Under the pieces are notes generated by a model. It worked only from the letters and a program-made list of their open reading frames with translations, was not told the DNA's origin and searched no databases. Positions 23,801 through 32,372 of a DNA stretch of 38,292 nucleotides are shown here, piece after piece. Position 1 is the stretch's first letter, and each line of letters opens with the position of its first letter. Both the position numbers and the translations under genes were made by a program. The DNA comes from Marinilabiliaceae bacterium (GTDB taxonomy: Bacteria; Bacteroidota; Bacteroidia; Bacteroidales; Marinilabiliaceae). Location: NCBI GenBank assembly GCA_009777175.1, contig WRMI01000026.1, positions 1 to 38,292 on the forward strand, in the 5' to 3' direction.

Positions 23801-26464
23801 TTAAAAAACCACAATTTTATCTGAAATAATATTACCTGTTTCAGTTGTGATTTTGATAATATAGACTCCCTGCGAAATGTTTTTCATCTCAATAATATTA
23901 TTACAATCGTCAATAGAATTTAAAAGAATGCCGTCAAGACCATAAATAGCAATCGATTTAATATTTTCTATTCCAAAGATTTCTACGGCGCGTTCTTGTT
24001 GGTTATAAACAATTGAATATGACGGTATTTCTGATTTATCTATTGAAATTGGAAGGTCATCGTTAAATTCATAATTAGAATGAACAGACTCACCTTCGGG
24101 TTCAGTATAAACAGCCGTTACCCAAAGAAGACCAATGATTCCTACTTCCATTTGCAGGTAATTATTTGTCGTGTGAGCAACAAGTACTACATTATCAATG
24201 GGTATTTCCATTCCTTCGTAATAAACATCTGTATAATAATAATAAAGATTATAACCTGTCAATTGTGCACTTGTTTCTGTAAGATAGGGTACTTCCCATT
24301 GAAAAGTTGAGCAATAGGTAGGCCCATAAACTACATCTCCTGCACACATTCCCCACTCATCCCACTTATAGTACGTATAAGTCATTTCAAAATTTTGCGG
24401 CGCAGGAAATTGTATCTTTGTAAGCAGAATATCGCCCAAAGTAACATCCTCATCTTCAACAATAAAACTATTTTCGTAGGAATCATAACCAATTTTATCT
24501 ATCTTAATTGTTACGGTAGCATTATTTTTTATAATATCTGCCACCTCAAAAATACCTGTTTCATCCGTTAGGAACAAAATATCATACGTTCCGTAATCTT
24601 GCGTTATAATGATATGTACATTCGCACCTTGCAAAGGTCCATTTTCATCAACAACTCTTCCTGAAACGGTATAAGTTGGCGGAATAAAAGGAATCATCAC
24701 AATATCACCCAAATCAACATCATCATCTTCTATTGTAAAACTAATTGTTTGAGGATGATACCCCCCGCAAGTTATTGTAATAGAAATAAATGCATTATTT
24801 TCAGCGGTAAATTCAAAAACGCCATCAGATTCAAGTGTGACTGTATATACAACGCCATCAATTTCAACAAAAAGTAGCGCACTCAAAGGTCCATTTTCAT
24901 CGACAACTCTACCAGAAACTGTGTAAGTTGGCGGATCAATAGGAATCATCACAATATCACCCAAATCAACATCAGCATCTTCTATGGTAAAACTATTTGT
25001 ATAATCATAATATCCCTCGCAAGTTATTGTAATTGAAATAAATGCGTTATTTTCAGCGGTAAATTCAAAAACGCCATCAGAATTAATTGTGGTTGAATAC
25101 ACATTTTCACCAATTTCTACATTAAGTTGCGCACCAACCAAAGGTTCATTTTCCGCAACAACTCTGCCTGAAACGGTGTAAGTTTCAATATATGGGGGCA
25201 TAAATGTTACCAAACCGAATCGCTCATCTGTCGGTTGATGCCACACAACCGTAGAAATATTATCAAAATCTTGCGTTTCAACTCCCCAATTATTATTTTG
25301 AGCCATTATATCATGTGGGTTGTTGTTGTAAAAATCGTATAAAAGCCCGCCGTTTCCATTATTTCTAAAAAAATTCATTCCTATATTATAGTCGGGATGG
25401 TCTGGTTCAACATCTATGTTACCTAAGTTCAAATATGGACCATGAGTTAAATATGGAACATTACCAACAGCGGTAATTCCCCAAAGATGACCCAAAATGA
25501 AATTTTGAGAAATATATGCAAATACATTGCTCGCAGAATTTGTGATGTTTATTCCACTTCCGCCCATCATAGGATTTACTTCTGTGTTGTTGTCTAATAG
25601 TACGTTTCCGATAATTTTTCCATAAATATTACTACCTGTCAGAGTAATTCCATAACGATTATCTTGAATAAAATTATCTTGAATTAAAAATGCACAAGAC
25701 ACCGACAATAACGATGAAGTGCCTATTCCGCCCGCCATTGTGTGAAGTCTGTTTCCAATAATTGTATTTCCAATAATTTTAGAAGTATCACCCGCAGCGC
25801 AAGGTCCAATGTTTATTTGAGGACGATTTGTATTGCTCGTTACATTTCCTTCAAAATAATTGTTTTCAATAATAAAAGTACTTGAAGTATTTGCGCCCGA
25901 AGCAATTGCCGCATAATAGTTATCCAAAAAAGTAGAATTCTTAATTGTGGCAAAACCTTCTGTTAAATTAATGGCAGCATACATTGGAGAACTGTCATTG
26001 TCAAAGTTATAACTAAACTCACAATTATCAACTATAAATGAACCAGTTGGGTCAATTGCAACTCTGATACCTTTTCCGTAGGTAAATTTGGCATTTTTTA
26101 GGTCAACTATTGCATCATCGTCAATTACAATTCTGCCCCACTCATTGGATTGGTTAAAAGCAGTGAATAATGCCTGTCCGGGCGCATCCACAGTAAATTT
26201 TGACGAATTAAACACAATGTCAAAATCTTGTTTAATTCTAACAACAATATCGGTAATAATTAGGATTTCGTCAGGTTCTTCAACCGTAACTGTTGCGTTT
26301 ACAATAAACCCGTTAGTAGGATTGTCGGGGTCTGTAACTACAACTCCTCCCGAGTTATCAACTAAATCATTGAAATTCCAAACAACGCCCGTACCGGGAG
26401 TTGTATATTGCGCATTAATTGCACATGTAAGGAAAAATATTCCTGCAAAGATTAAATTTTTCAT
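23801..26464 (-). CDS. Large secreted beta-helix protein with CarboxypepD_reg-like repeats and T9SS sorting domain
   Basis: An 887-residue exported protein. It has a signal peptide (MKNLIFAGIFFLTCAINA), a right-handed parallel beta-helix (about 60-420, repeated N-x-I/F-x-G/N-N turns such as FIIENNYFEGNV and IIGNTIIGNRL), three carboxypeptidase-regulatory-like modules of about 84 residues (each TYTVSGRVV...FEFTAENNAF or similar, ending LGDIV), a fibronectin-like segment, and a C-terminal domain (about 815-887) of the type A T9SS sorting kind (SIAIYGLDGILLNSI...GVYIIKI...KIVVF). It is likely a cell-surface or released adhesin or glycan-binding protein. It starts 9 nt after the response-regulator gene. 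The first two modules are nearly duplicated at the DNA level (252-bp offset). Confidence 0.85.
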   Translation of the reverse strand: MKNLIFAGIFFLTCAINAQYTTPGTGVVWNFNDLVDNSGGVVVTDPDNPTNGFIVNATVTVEEPDEILIITDIVVRIKQDFDIVFNSSKFTVDAPGQALFTAFNQSNEWGRIVIDDDAIVDLKNAKFTYGKGIRVAIDPTGSFIVDNCEFSYNFDNDSSPMYAAINLTEGFATIKNSTFLDNYYAAIASGANTSSTFIIENNYFEGNVTSNTNRPQINIGPCAAGDTSKIIGNTIIGNRLHTMAGGIGTSSLLSVSCAFLIQDNFIQDNRYGITLTGSNIYGKIIGNVLLDNNTEVNPMMGGSGINITNSASNVFAYISQNFILGHLWGITAVGNVPYLTHGPYLNLGNIDVEPDHPDYNIGMNFFRNNGNGGLLYDFYNNNPHDIMAQNNNWGVETQDFDNISTVVWHQPTDERFGLVTFMPPYIETYTVSGRVVAENEPLVGAQLNVEIGENVYSTTINSDGVFEFTAENNAFISITITCEGYYDYTNSFTIEDADVDLGDIVMIPIDPPTYTVSGRVVDENGPLSALLFVEIDGVVYTVTLESDGVFEFTAENNAFISITITCGGYHPQTISFTIEDDDVDLGDIVMIPFIPPTYTVSGRVVDENGPLQGANVHIIITQDYGTYDILFLTDETGIFEVADIIKNNATVTIKIDKIGYDSYENSFIVEDEDVTLGDILLTKIQFPAPQNFEMTYTYYKWDEWGMCAGDVVYGPTYCSTFQWEVPYLTETSAQLTGYNLYYYYTDVYYEGMEIPIDNVVLVAHTTNNYLQMEVGIIGLLWVTAVYTEPEGESVHSNYEFNDDLPISIDKSEIPSYSIVYNQQERAVEIFGIENIKSIAIYGLDGILLNSIDDCNNIIEMKNISQGVYIIKITTETGNIISDKIVVF

Positions 26465-26473
26465 AATAATAAA

Positions 26474-27565
26474 TTACATAAAGTAGTGAATAGTTTCAAG
26501 TACTGAGATTATTATTTTATCAATTTCTAACTCTTTGTTTCTGAAAACATAAATTTTACATTTCAGCATTTGTGCTGCTGTATTAAAATGTGTTTCATAT
26601 TCAGTAGTTTCAATGTTTTTCACCCTTTCGGCTATAAGTTGTGTGTCAATATTAAGTGAAGGAGTTAGGACACGAAGGTGTTTCCCCATTATTTCAGTGG
26701 GATAACTTAAAAGTTTTTTAAAAGGTTCGTTATAATCGATAATTTCAAAATTGGGGTTAATTTCTACGTAGGGCTTAAAACCGTCTTTAAAAATTTGTTT
26801 GTACCTGTTGAGTTCGTAAAGAGCTTTAATTTCGTCGGCGATGTCAAATAAAATAAGTTGCAGAGCGTCTGCTTCATTAAATTTTATCCAAGAACTGCTA
26901 ACAGCAACGTCTATTTCTTTTCCATGAAAGGCTTTGATGGATGATTTAAAAGTATTAATTTCGGTGCTCGGATTGGGAGTTTGTTCTAATAATTTTTTCA
27001 TTTCATCTTTGTGCTTGTCTGTGATAAAATCTAAGAACGGTAATCCCATCATATCTTCAATATAATGAGAATGAAGCAACTTAAGTGCATTCATATTCAA
27101 ATACTTAATACGACCATCGGAAACAATCACAATTGGAATTGCGGCAGCAGAAATAAATTGCCGGAATACTTGTTCGCGCTTCTTTTGTTCCATGTCGACT
27201 TTATGTTTGTAATAGGCTAAATCGATTGTAATTCCTAATTCACGCTTTTGTATCGGTTTAACCAAATAACCGTATGAGTTAGTAACAATCGCACGTTCCA
27301 CAATTTCCGTACTTGTGTCGCCGGAAATATAAATAACAGGAACTTCATGTTCGCGCTGAATTTTTTCGGCAGTACTGATACCATCCATGTCCCCATCTAA
27401 ATGAATATCCATTAAAACAACGTCTGGTTTTATTTTTTGGCAGGCTTCTAAGGCTTCTGCGCCTGTGCGGCATCGCTCAACTGATTGATGACCAAGACTT
27501 TTTATGAAAAATGACAAAATGGTCGAAATAAACCTGTCATCCTCTACAATTAGAATCTTAAACAT
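26474..27565 (-). CDS. Response regulator with REC and two PAS-like domains
   Basis: A 363-residue cytoplasmic signalling protein. The N-terminal receiver domain (about 1-120) has all marks of phosphorylation: acidic Asp9-Asp10, phospho-acceptor Asp53 (VLMDIHLDGD), Ser81 and Lys103 (YLVKPIQ). Two PAS-like domains follow (about 135-240 and 260-360), with no DNA-binding, kinase, GGDEF or phosphatase output domain, so it probably acts through protein contact. It is 9 nt upstream of the T9SS beta-helix gene in the same direction and is likely co-transcribed. No cognate histidine kinase is in the window. Confidence 0.85.
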   Translation of the reverse strand: MFKILIVEDDRFISTILSFFIKSLGHQSVERCRTGAEALEACQKIKPDVVLMDIHLDGDMDGISTAEKIQREHEVPVIYISGDTSTEIVERAIVTNSYGYLVKPIQKRELGITIDLAYYKHKVDMEQKKREQVFRQFISAAAIPIVIVSDGRIKYLNMNALKLLHSHYIEDMMGLPFLDFITDKHKDEMKKLLEQTPNPSTEINTFKSSIKAFHGKEIDVAVSSSWIKFNEADALQLILFDIADEIKALYELNRYKQIFKDGFKPYVEINPNFEIIDYNEPFKKLLSYPTEIMGKHLRVLTPSLNIDTQLIAERVKNIETTEYETHFNTAAQMLKCKIYVFRNKELEIDKIIISVLETIHYFM

Positions 27566-27663
27566 ATTATATATTTTTTTATGTTACAACTATTTTTTTC
27601 AAATTGTGCTTTTATACGAAATGAAAATAAAAAAGTTTTAAAAAGTTTTAAATTTTTTTTAAT

Positions 27664-27762
27664 TATTAACCGATTAAATTTTTATTCAATATTTATATAT
27701 TTGGATTTCAATATTTTATGATTTAAAATTAACCTTTTAAAAATTAATCTTATTCATACCTT
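27664..27762 (+). repeat. About 100-bp direct repeat flanking lon, left copy
   Basis: attaaccgattaaattttt...ttcaatrttttatgattt...cttattcatacctt; the same succession occurs at 30467-30563 with scattered differences. The two copies flank lon and its 3' hairpin element in the same orientation. The remainder of 27566-27923 holds no gene. Confidence 0.75.
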
Positions 27763-27802
27763 CAGTGTTCCTTACTTCATAAACGTTTTTTTGTTATTTG
27801 AT

Positions 27803-27920
27803 AAGGAAAAAACTATTGTTGCTGAGGAAACCAAAATGTCCTACATTTTGTTTTTTGGCATTCAGTTAGGAATGCAAAATACCATTCCGAATTGAAACAA
27901 AGTGAAAGGCGAAACATTAG
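27803..27920 (-). repeat. 3'-end hairpin element, copy B (downstream of lon)
   Basis: Read on the minus strand: AATGTTTCGCCT, a spacer, AATGCC, then stem CAAAATG / loop TAGGA / CATTTTG (27850-27832), then TTTCCTCAG and AATAG. Block order matches the copy after atpA; here the outer stem has one mismatch. It begins about 4 nt after the lon stop. Confidence 0.75.
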
Positions 27921-27923
27921 TAA

Positions 27924-30359
27924 TTAATCCTCTTTTAGCGCCAACTTAACCACCTCTTTAATAGAGTTAACATAATGAAATGTAACTCCTTCGATATACA
28001 TTTCTTTGATATCGTTAATATCTTTTTTGTTTTCGGCAGAAAGAATAATTTGGTTTACACCGGCTCTTTTAGCGGCTAATATTTTCTCTTTAATTCCTCC
28101 AACGGGTAGCACTTTCCCTCTCAGCGTAATTTCGCCAGTCATTGCTATTCGTGGTTTCATGCGCCGTTTTGTAAAGGTAGAAACCAATGATGTAACGATT
28201 GTAATTCCTGCTGATGGTCCATCTTTTGGTATTGCGCCTTCGGGGACGTGGACGTGTGCATTAATTTGGTCAAATTTAGTATTTTCGAGCCCAAATTCTT
28301 GTGCGTGCGACTTAATATATTCCAATGCTAAAATAGCCGATTCTTTCATTACTTCGCCGAGGTTTCCGGTAACTTTGAGCACTCCTTTTCCTTTGCTGAG
28401 GCAGCTTTCAACGTATAAAATTTCGCCACCTGCGGCTGTCCAAGCCAATCCTGTAACAACGCCCGTAAATTCCTCGTCATCCCAACGGTCTTTGTTAAAT
28501 TTTTCTATTCCAAGATATTCTCGAATATCGTCATCGGTAATATTTTTATTAATATCGGCTTCGGTCGCTATTTTTAGGGCGATTTTTCGAAATAATCTTG
28601 CAATCAGTTTGTCTAATTCTCTAACTCCCGATTCTCGTGTGTAATGTTCAATAATAAAGACTAAATTTTGTTTTGAAAGAGTGATAGTGTCTGCGGGTAC
28701 TCCGTGAAGTTCTGACTGCTTTGGTATAAGATGCCTCATTGCAATTTCAACTTTTTCTTCGACAATATATCCGCTGACATCAATAAGTTCCATTCGGTCG
28801 AGTAAGGGAGGAGAAATTGTGTTGAGAATATTTGCAGTTGCGATAAACAACACTTTTGACAGGTCGAAATCTAAGTCTAAAAAATTATCGTGGAATGTGT
28901 TATTTTGTTCGGGGTCTAAAACTTCTAATAATGCTGCTGCTGGGTCGCCGTGAAAACTTTTTCCAATTTTGTCAATTTCGTCAAGAATAAAAACAGGGTT
29001 AGCGGCACCCGCTTTTTTAATATTTTGTATAATTCTACCCGGCATTGAGCCGATATATGTTTTACGGTGACCTCTAATTTCGGCTTCGTCGTGCAATCCT
29101 CCGAGTGACATTCTGACATATTTTCTACCTAATGCTTCGGCAACAGATTTTCCTAAGGATGTTTTTCCTACTCCGGGCGCACCATAGAGACATAAAATAG
29201 GAGATTTAAGGTCGCCCCGTAACTTCAGAACTGCCAAATGCTCAAGAATTCGTTCTTTTACTTTATCTAATCCGTGGTGGTCGCGGTCTAAAATCTCTTT
29301 TGCTCGATTTAAGTCAAAATTATCTTCCGTATATTCGTTCCAAGGTATTTCTAACATTGTCTGTAGATAGTTGAGTTGCACCGAAAATTCCCCAGATGCA
29401 GGGTGAAGACGCTGCATCTTTTTTAACTCTTTTTTAAATACCGCTTCAACTTCTTTGTTCCATTTTTTCGTTTTTGCAGTCTCTTCCATATTTTTAATTT
29501 CAGACTCGCCCATTCCCGTACCTAATTCATCCTGAATGGTTTTCATGTGTTGATGCAGCAAATATTCTCGATGTTGCTTGTCCAAATCTAATTTTACTTT
29601 TGTTTGTATATCACTCTTTATTTGAACAAGTTGCTCTTCTTTTATAAGGTGTTGGACAAGTTGCATTCCTCTATCTTTAAGGTCGTTGATTTCGAGTAAA
29701 TTTTGCTTGTCAGGAACTTGGATATCGATGTTTGCACTCACATAGTTTATTAAAAATATAGGATTTTCAATGTTTCGTATCGCAAAAGATAGTTCGGGTG
29801 GAATATGAGAAGAAAATTGAATAATTTTGAGGGATAGGTCCCTAAGTGTACTGATAATAGCATCAAATTCTTTTTGTACTTCTTGTGTGGGAGGAATGTC
29901 CTCAAGAATGTTTATAGTTGCCATTATATAAGGGTCTTCCATAATCACTTTGTTCCAGCAAAATCTTTTAACTCCGTGTATAATAACAGTAACGGTTTCG
30001 TCGGGCAGTTGCAAAATTTTCACAATTCGTGCTAATGTACCTGTTTTGTGTAAATCGGTTGCTGTTGGGTCTTCTATGTTATGGTCAGTTTGTGCGACTG
30101 CACCTAAATAGCCTTTTCGTCTGTAAACTTCCCTAATTAGCGACAACGATTTTTCTCTTCCTATGGTAATCGGAGCGATAACTCCCGGAAAAAGTACTGT
30201 GTTCCGCAAAGGTAATAAACCTAATTCAGTAGGAAATTTATTATCGTCAGTATCTCGATTATCTAAAATATCTTCGCTCATTAGGGAAATATATTGAGAA
30301 TCGTCTCCTCCTAAATTACTTATAGCAAATTCGTTTGCTACTATTTTATATTTTTCCAT
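27924..30359 (-). CDS. lon: ATP-dependent protease Lon
   Basis: An 811-residue cytoplasmic AAA+ serine protease that degrades misfolded and regulatory proteins. Domains in order: N-terminal LON substrate-binding domain (about 44-240), coiled region, AAA+ module with Walker A GAPGVGKT (393-400) and Walker B VFILDEID, sensor region, and C-terminal protease domain with Ser716 (PKDGPSAG) and Lys759 (GGIKEKILAA), spaced 43 residues apart as in E. coli Lon (Ser679/Lys722). Length is typical. No TAnnTTTG box is seen upstream; instead there are a palindrome (30384-30396) and a TGGCAC-N5-TTGA sequence. Two similar 100-bp repeats flank the gene. Confidence 0.97.
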   Translation of the reverse strand: MEKYKIVANEFAISNLGGDDSQYISLMSEDILDNRDTDDNKFPTELGLLPLRNTVLFPGVIAPITIGREKSLSLIREVYRRKGYLGAVAQTDHNIEDPTATDLHKTGTLARIVKILQLPDETVTVIIHGVKRFCWNKVIMEDPYIMATINILEDIPPTQEVQKEFDAIISTLRDLSLKIIQFSSHIPPELSFAIRNIENPIFLINYVSANIDIQVPDKQNLLEINDLKDRGMQLVQHLIKEEQLVQIKSDIQTKVKLDLDKQHREYLLHQHMKTIQDELGTGMGESEIKNMEETAKTKKWNKEVEAVFKKELKKMQRLHPASGEFSVQLNYLQTMLEIPWNEYTEDNFDLNRAKEILDRDHHGLDKVKERILEHLAVLKLRGDLKSPILCLYGAPGVGKTSLGKSVAEALGRKYVRMSLGGLHDEAEIRGHRKTYIGSMPGRIIQNIKKAGAANPVFILDEIDKIGKSFHGDPAAALLEVLDPEQNNTFHDNFLDLDFDLSKVLFIATANILNTISPPLLDRMELIDVSGYIVEEKVEIAMRHLIPKQSELHGVPADTITLSKQNLVFIIEHYTRESGVRELDKLIARLFRKIALKIATEADINKNITDDDIREYLGIEKFNKDRWDDEEFTGVVTGLAWTAAGGEILYVESCLSKGKGVLKVTGNLGEVMKESAILALEYIKSHAQEFGLENTKFDQINAHVHVPEGAIPKDGPSAGITIVTSLVSTFTKRRMKPRIAMTGEITLRGKVLPVGGIKEKILAAKRAGVNQIILSAENKKDINDIKEMYIEGVTFHYVNSIKEVVKLALKED

Positions 30360-30383
30360 TTAATATATTGTGGTTATTATATA

Positions 30384-30446
30384 TGACAAAATGTCAGGTT
30401 TTTGCCCTGATTTTATCACCGTTTTATATTGTCAATAGTTGTGCCA
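30384..30446 (-). promoter_or_regulatory. Candidate lon regulatory region: TGACA dyad and sigma-54-like sequence
   Basis: 30384-30396 is the dyad TGACA-AAA-TGTCA, 25-37 nt upstream of the lon ATG, a possible operator. 30432-30446 on the minus strand reads TGGCAC-AACTA-TTGA, matching the sigma-54 -24/-12 spacing with one deviation (A instead of C in the -12 GC). The same sequence type lies upstream of the permease gene (37805-37819). Promoter function is inference. Confidence 0.3.
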
Positions 30447-30466
30447 ATTTTTCAATAATTTACACT

Positions 30467-30563
30467 ATTAACCGATTAAATTTTTATTCAATAATTATAT
30501 GATTGAATTTCAATGTTTTATGATTTAAATTCATCCTTTTCAAAAATAACCTTATTCATACCT
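30467..30563 (+). repeat. About 100-bp direct repeat flanking lon, right copy
   Basis: Counterpart of 27664-27762: identical attaaccgattaaattttt start, then ttcaat..ttttatgatttaaa, then cttattcatacctt. Confidence 0.75.
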
Positions 30564-30704
30564 TATTTTTTTTACTAAACAACCTTAGTAGAAAATAGAA
30601 CAGCACAACCTAACCTTATTACCTTATTTTCAATATGTTAAATAATAAGGTTAAATGTAGGGGATTTAATCATCTATTAAGGTTGTTTAGTAGGAAAAAT
30701 AAGG
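30561..30704. repeat. Nested inverted repeats between lon and the polysaccharide cluster
   Basis: Outer arms 30561-30587 and 30678-30704 are complementary over 25 of 27 nt. Inside, TAACCTTATTA (30611-30621) and TAATAAGGTTA (30643-30653) form a perfect 11-bp stem. The outer arm's core TAAGGTTGTTTAG also occurs at 2267-2279 after glgB. Apart from this, 30564-30839 shows no gene. Confidence 0.8.
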
Positions 30705-30839
30705 TAAAAATAAGGTATAAAGGGTGTTAATTAAAATTGTACGCTACATTAATAGGCGGGCGCTATTTTTTTTATTGGTCAGTAGCGAATAATTTATTAA
30801 AAATTTGTTTTCGTTAGTGTAAAATTCAAAAATTTTATC

Positions 30840-30847
30840 TATTTTTG
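30840..30847 (+). promoter_or_regulatory. -7 box ahead of the small ORF and Wzx gene
   Basis: TATTTTTG matches TAnnTTTG and ends 16 nt before the ATG of the 33-codon ORF, the same short spacing seen for the LolC/E-like gene. Confidence 0.5.
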
Positions 30848-30863
30848 CACCTCAAAATATAAA

Positions 30864-30965
30864 ATGGAGTACATTAAATCAGCGACAAGGCATGGTTACA
30901 GAGCAAAGTTGAAGTATGCCTTATCGAAATTGCAAATTATCCCTTATTTTTATAAGTACCCTTAG
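30864..30965 (+). CDS. Small 33-codon ORF upstream of, and in frame with, the Wzx gene
   Basis: Begins MEYIKSATRHGYRAKLKYAL, ends PYFYKYP and TAG. It is basic and aromatic-rich and directly follows a good -7 box. It is in the same frame as the flippase gene 24 nt downstream (the eight codons between are open), so the TAG is the only interruption. It could be a leader peptide, a small independent protein, or an N-terminal extension separated by a nonsense mutation. I recognise no family. Confidence 0.4.
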   Translation: MEYIKSATRHGYRAKLKYALSKLQIIPYFYKYP

Positions 30966-30989
30966 TGGCAGTTAGATATAGGTAGAAAA

Positions 30990-32372
30990 ATGATTAAAAA
31001 TCTAAAAAAAATATTGCCTCGTACGCAGTTTTCCCGCAACGTATTGACGGTAATGAGCGGAACAATAATTTCGCAAGGAGTTTTGTTTTTGACAACTCCT
31101 ATTCTTGCCCGACTATTCTCGCCCGCAGACTATGGTATTTTTAATAAATATTTTCAAATAGTAACAACAGTCGCTGTTCTCGCTACATGCAAATACGAAA
31201 TATTGTCGGTATTGCCAAAAAAGAAAAAAGATGCAATTAATATTATCACATTTGCCTTCGGAATAACAGTTTTAGTCTCTTTAATTTCCTTATTTATAAT
31301 ACTATTAGCTCCAAAAACTATTGAAAATTTTCTTAAAACAGACGGACTTGGAAATTGGATGATTTACCTTCCACTTTCAATTTTTTTGATTGGAACTTAC
31401 CAAATTTTAGAAAACTATTTTCTAAGGAAAAAAGATTACAAAAGATTAAGAGCAGGAGTGGTTTCTCAAAGTCTATCACGAGTAACCCTGAACATAGGAA
31501 TAGGATTAACTTCAGCATTGAAAGGAGGGTTGATAATTGGATATATAGGCGGTCAAATCGCATCTTTAATTGTCTTATTAATAAAACGTTACAAATATTT
31601 ATATATAAATATAAAAAAATATTTTGATTGGAAATATTGCTTAGAGATTGCCCGTGAATACAGAAAAGTAGCTCTTCCACTTATTCCTACTAATTTTATT
31701 GGTTCTTTTAACAATTTATTACCCATAATATTTTTAGGTTATATGTACAACAATGATGTAGTCGGACTTTACGGCATAGGTTTCACAATCGTAAACCTTC
31801 CAATGATGATAATTGGTAAAGCATTGTCGGATGTTTCATATAAACACACAATAGACATAATAAATTCACAAAATTCACTTTCTCAATATGTTGAGCGAGT
31901 TGTTGCGCGTTTATTGGTAATAGGAATTGTTCCAATTATATTTTTGGCACTATTTGCGCAGCCCGTATTTGTTTTCTTTCTGGGAAACAAATGGTTAGAG
32001 GCCGGCTTGTATGTTCAAATTTTGATGCCCTATTTCTTTTTTAGGTTTATAAGCAGTCCCATTACTCTTTTTACGCAAACAGGAAAAACACACATTTTTT
32101 TATATTTTCAAATAATGTTTTTGATAATGACCGCTGCTGCCCTAATGATTGGAAAAATTGTTATGTTAACATCAATTGGATGCATCGTTTTGTTGTCAAT
32201 TTCTAATTCAATTTGTTATTTTGTCTTATGTTTGATTAATTACAAGATTTCAGGGGCAACAATTTCAAATACTTATAGCGAAATAAAAGTTTTTTTACTC
32301 GAAATAAATAAGTTGTATATGTTTAAAATATTCAAAAAAATAGACTCAAATGGAAAAACAAGAATGGGCTGA
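30990..32372 (+). CDS. Wzx-type polysaccharide flippase (MOP superfamily)
   Basis: A 460-residue inner-membrane protein with about twelve to fourteen hydrophobic helices. The start, SRNVLTVMSGTIISQGVLFLTTPILARLFSPADYGIFNKY, is the typical polysaccharide-biosynthesis (PST/Wzx) N-terminus. Such proteins flip undecaprenyl-linked oligosaccharides to the periplasm for O-antigen, capsule or exopolysaccharide. It overlaps the next methyltransferase gene by 23 nt. No Wzy polymerase or glycosyltransferase accompanies it here. Confidence 0.88.
   Translation: MIKNLKKILPRTQFSRNVLTVMSGTIISQGVLFLTTPILARLFSPADYGIFNKYFQIVTTVAVLATCKYEILSVLPKKKKDAINIITFAFGITVLVSLISLFIILLAPKTIENFLKTDGLGNWMIYLPLSIFLIGTYQILENYFLRKKDYKRLRAGVVSQSLSRVTLNIGIGLTSALKGGLIIGYIGGQIASLIVLLIKRYKYLYINIKKYFDWKYCLEIAREYRKVALPLIPTNFIGSFNNLLPIIFLGYMYNNDVVGLYGIGFTIVNLPMMIIGKALSDVSYKHTIDIINSQNSLSQYVERVVARLLVIGIVPIIFLALFAQPVFVFFLGNKWLEAGLYVQILMPYFFFRFISSPITLFTQTGKTHIFLYFQIMFLIMTAAALMIGKIVMLTSIGCIVLLSISNSICYFVLCLINYKISGATISNTYSEIKVFLLEINKLYMFKIFKKIDSNGKTRMG

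Noticed and set aside
28006-28644. 212-codon plus-strand frame inside lon
   Set aside because: Antisense shadow of the conserved lon protease domain; no domain of its own.
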